Both the position numbers and the translations under genes were made by a program. A DNA stretch of 64,000 bases, taken from contig JAVIAB010000124.1 of NCBI GenBank assembly GCA_032433765.1, forward strand, positions 94,515,345 through 94,579,344. Reading direction: 5' to 3'. The first letter of the stretch is position 1; each line of letters begins with the position of its first letter. The DNA is from Megaustenia siamemsis (lineage: Eukaryota; Mollusca; Gastropoda; Stylommatophora; Ariophantidae). Below the pieces are notes generated by a model. That model was given only the letters and a program-made list of their open reading frames with translations. It was not told the DNA's origin and did no database searches. Shown in pieces: positions 63,587-64,000 of the stretch.

Positions 63587-64000
63587 TTACTGCCGACTGT
63601 CTCCATAGAATAGCTGATGGAACGTTTCCCTGTATTTGCTGCTCATGTGGTAGTATATGAAGATGTTCATTGATGAGTTGATGGATTCCGAAATGTAAAT
63701 TATCCCCACTAAAACAATACCCACGTTAACGTATTTTCCGTAGATTGACAATTCTGGCTCGGTTATACAGGCTACTAAAATGATGACAGCCGGAAGAAAA
63801 CAAACAATGAAGAGAAATGAGATCATCACAACCATTTTAGAAACCTTCTGGTTACGGCTAGACAGTGTGGCCGTTTTAGAAAGTGTCGTTTGGGAGCTCC
63901 TCCATCTATTGCTAGTCTTTAATTTAAAGACTAGAATTGTTGTAGAAACAATGATAATAATGAAGGCGCTAGAGAAAACAAAGACGTTGTTAAACATAAA
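63587..64000 (-). CDS. GPCR-4 third exon (TM5-TM7), cut by the window edge
   Basis: An open frame from the window edge to a stop at 63587 encodes the end of TM4-TM7 exon sequence: MFNNVFVFSSAFIIIIVSTT onward, TM6 FLFIVCFLPAVIILVACI, TM7 with NIFIY, tail YGDSRQ. It is a close paralogue of GPCR-3. The start of the exon and exons 1-2 lie beyond base 64000. Direct neighbour of GPCR-3 in the same orientation, so the array continues to the right. Confidence 0.75.
   Translation of the reverse strand, partial: FMFNNVFVFSSAFIIIIVSTTILVFKLKTSNRWRSSQTTLSKTATLSSRNQKVSKMVVMISFLFIVCFLPAVIILVACITEPELSIYGKYVNVGIVLVGIIYISESINSSMNIFIYYHMSSKYRETFHQLFYGDSRQ

Overview
This window looks like nuclear DNA from a mollusc, most likely a heterobranch gastropod. 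That is an inference from the content, not from a species match. It is AT-rich and intron-bearing, full of APE-type non-LTR retrotransposon remnants, tRNA-derived SINEs, a Penelope-like element, an LTR element, a DD(E) transposon and many micro/minisatellites. The only clear host genes are several copies of one rhodopsin-class GPCR, of the divergent kind usually called candidate chemosensory receptors in gastropods. There is no operon-like or prokaryotic organisation. TE edges without a target-site duplication are good to about 20 bp.

Host genes (all on the minus strand). GPCR-2 is complete: three exons, 57324-57066, 52276-52062 and 39495-38902, with GT/AG junctions and matching phases, encode 355 aa. 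GPCR-1 has exons 1 and 2 in the window (11428-11203 and 4164-3950); its third exon must lie left of base 1. Two further third exons stand at the right end: GPCR-3 at 62762-62163 and GPCR-4 at 64000-63587, cut by the window edge. The GPCR-1 locus (about 2.94-19.74 kb) and the GPCR-2 locus (about 50.64-58.96 kb) are direct copies of one ancestral segment, including introns and upstream DNA. Insertions present in only one copy can therefore be dated relative to the duplication.

Layout. 0-3.2 kb: LINE copies and a 41-bp minisatellite in a local tandem duplication. 3.2-11.5 kb: GPCR-1 exons 2 and 1, with a stack of nested insertions between them (LINE-B, then LINE-D, a TA-flanked DD83E transposon and a SINE). 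11.58-17.66 kb: an LTR element with gag-like and coiled-coil ORFs but no pol, whose proximal LTR lies about 150 bp upstream of the GPCR-1 start. 18-34.3 kb: mostly TE debris, a 27-bp minisatellite, a decayed coding remnant, and a near full-length RTE-type LINE with a 14-bp target duplication that was itself hit by a two-headed tRNA SINE. 35-37.8 kb: a 2.8-kb, roughly 104-copy array of a 27-bp unit. 38.9-57.3 kb: GPCR-2, whose introns hold a Penelope-like element with a GIY-YIG domain and a hammerhead-like 3' motif, Jockey-like RNase H fragments, a 0.9-kb CATA microsatellite and a 33-bp minisatellite. 57.3-64 kb: the duplicated GPCR upstream region, more LINE-B, a 35-bp minisatellite, and the GPCR-3 and GPCR-4 third exons.

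No rRNA gene, CRISPR array or convincing functional tRNA gene was seen. LINE family letters (A-H, J) are local labels used only here.
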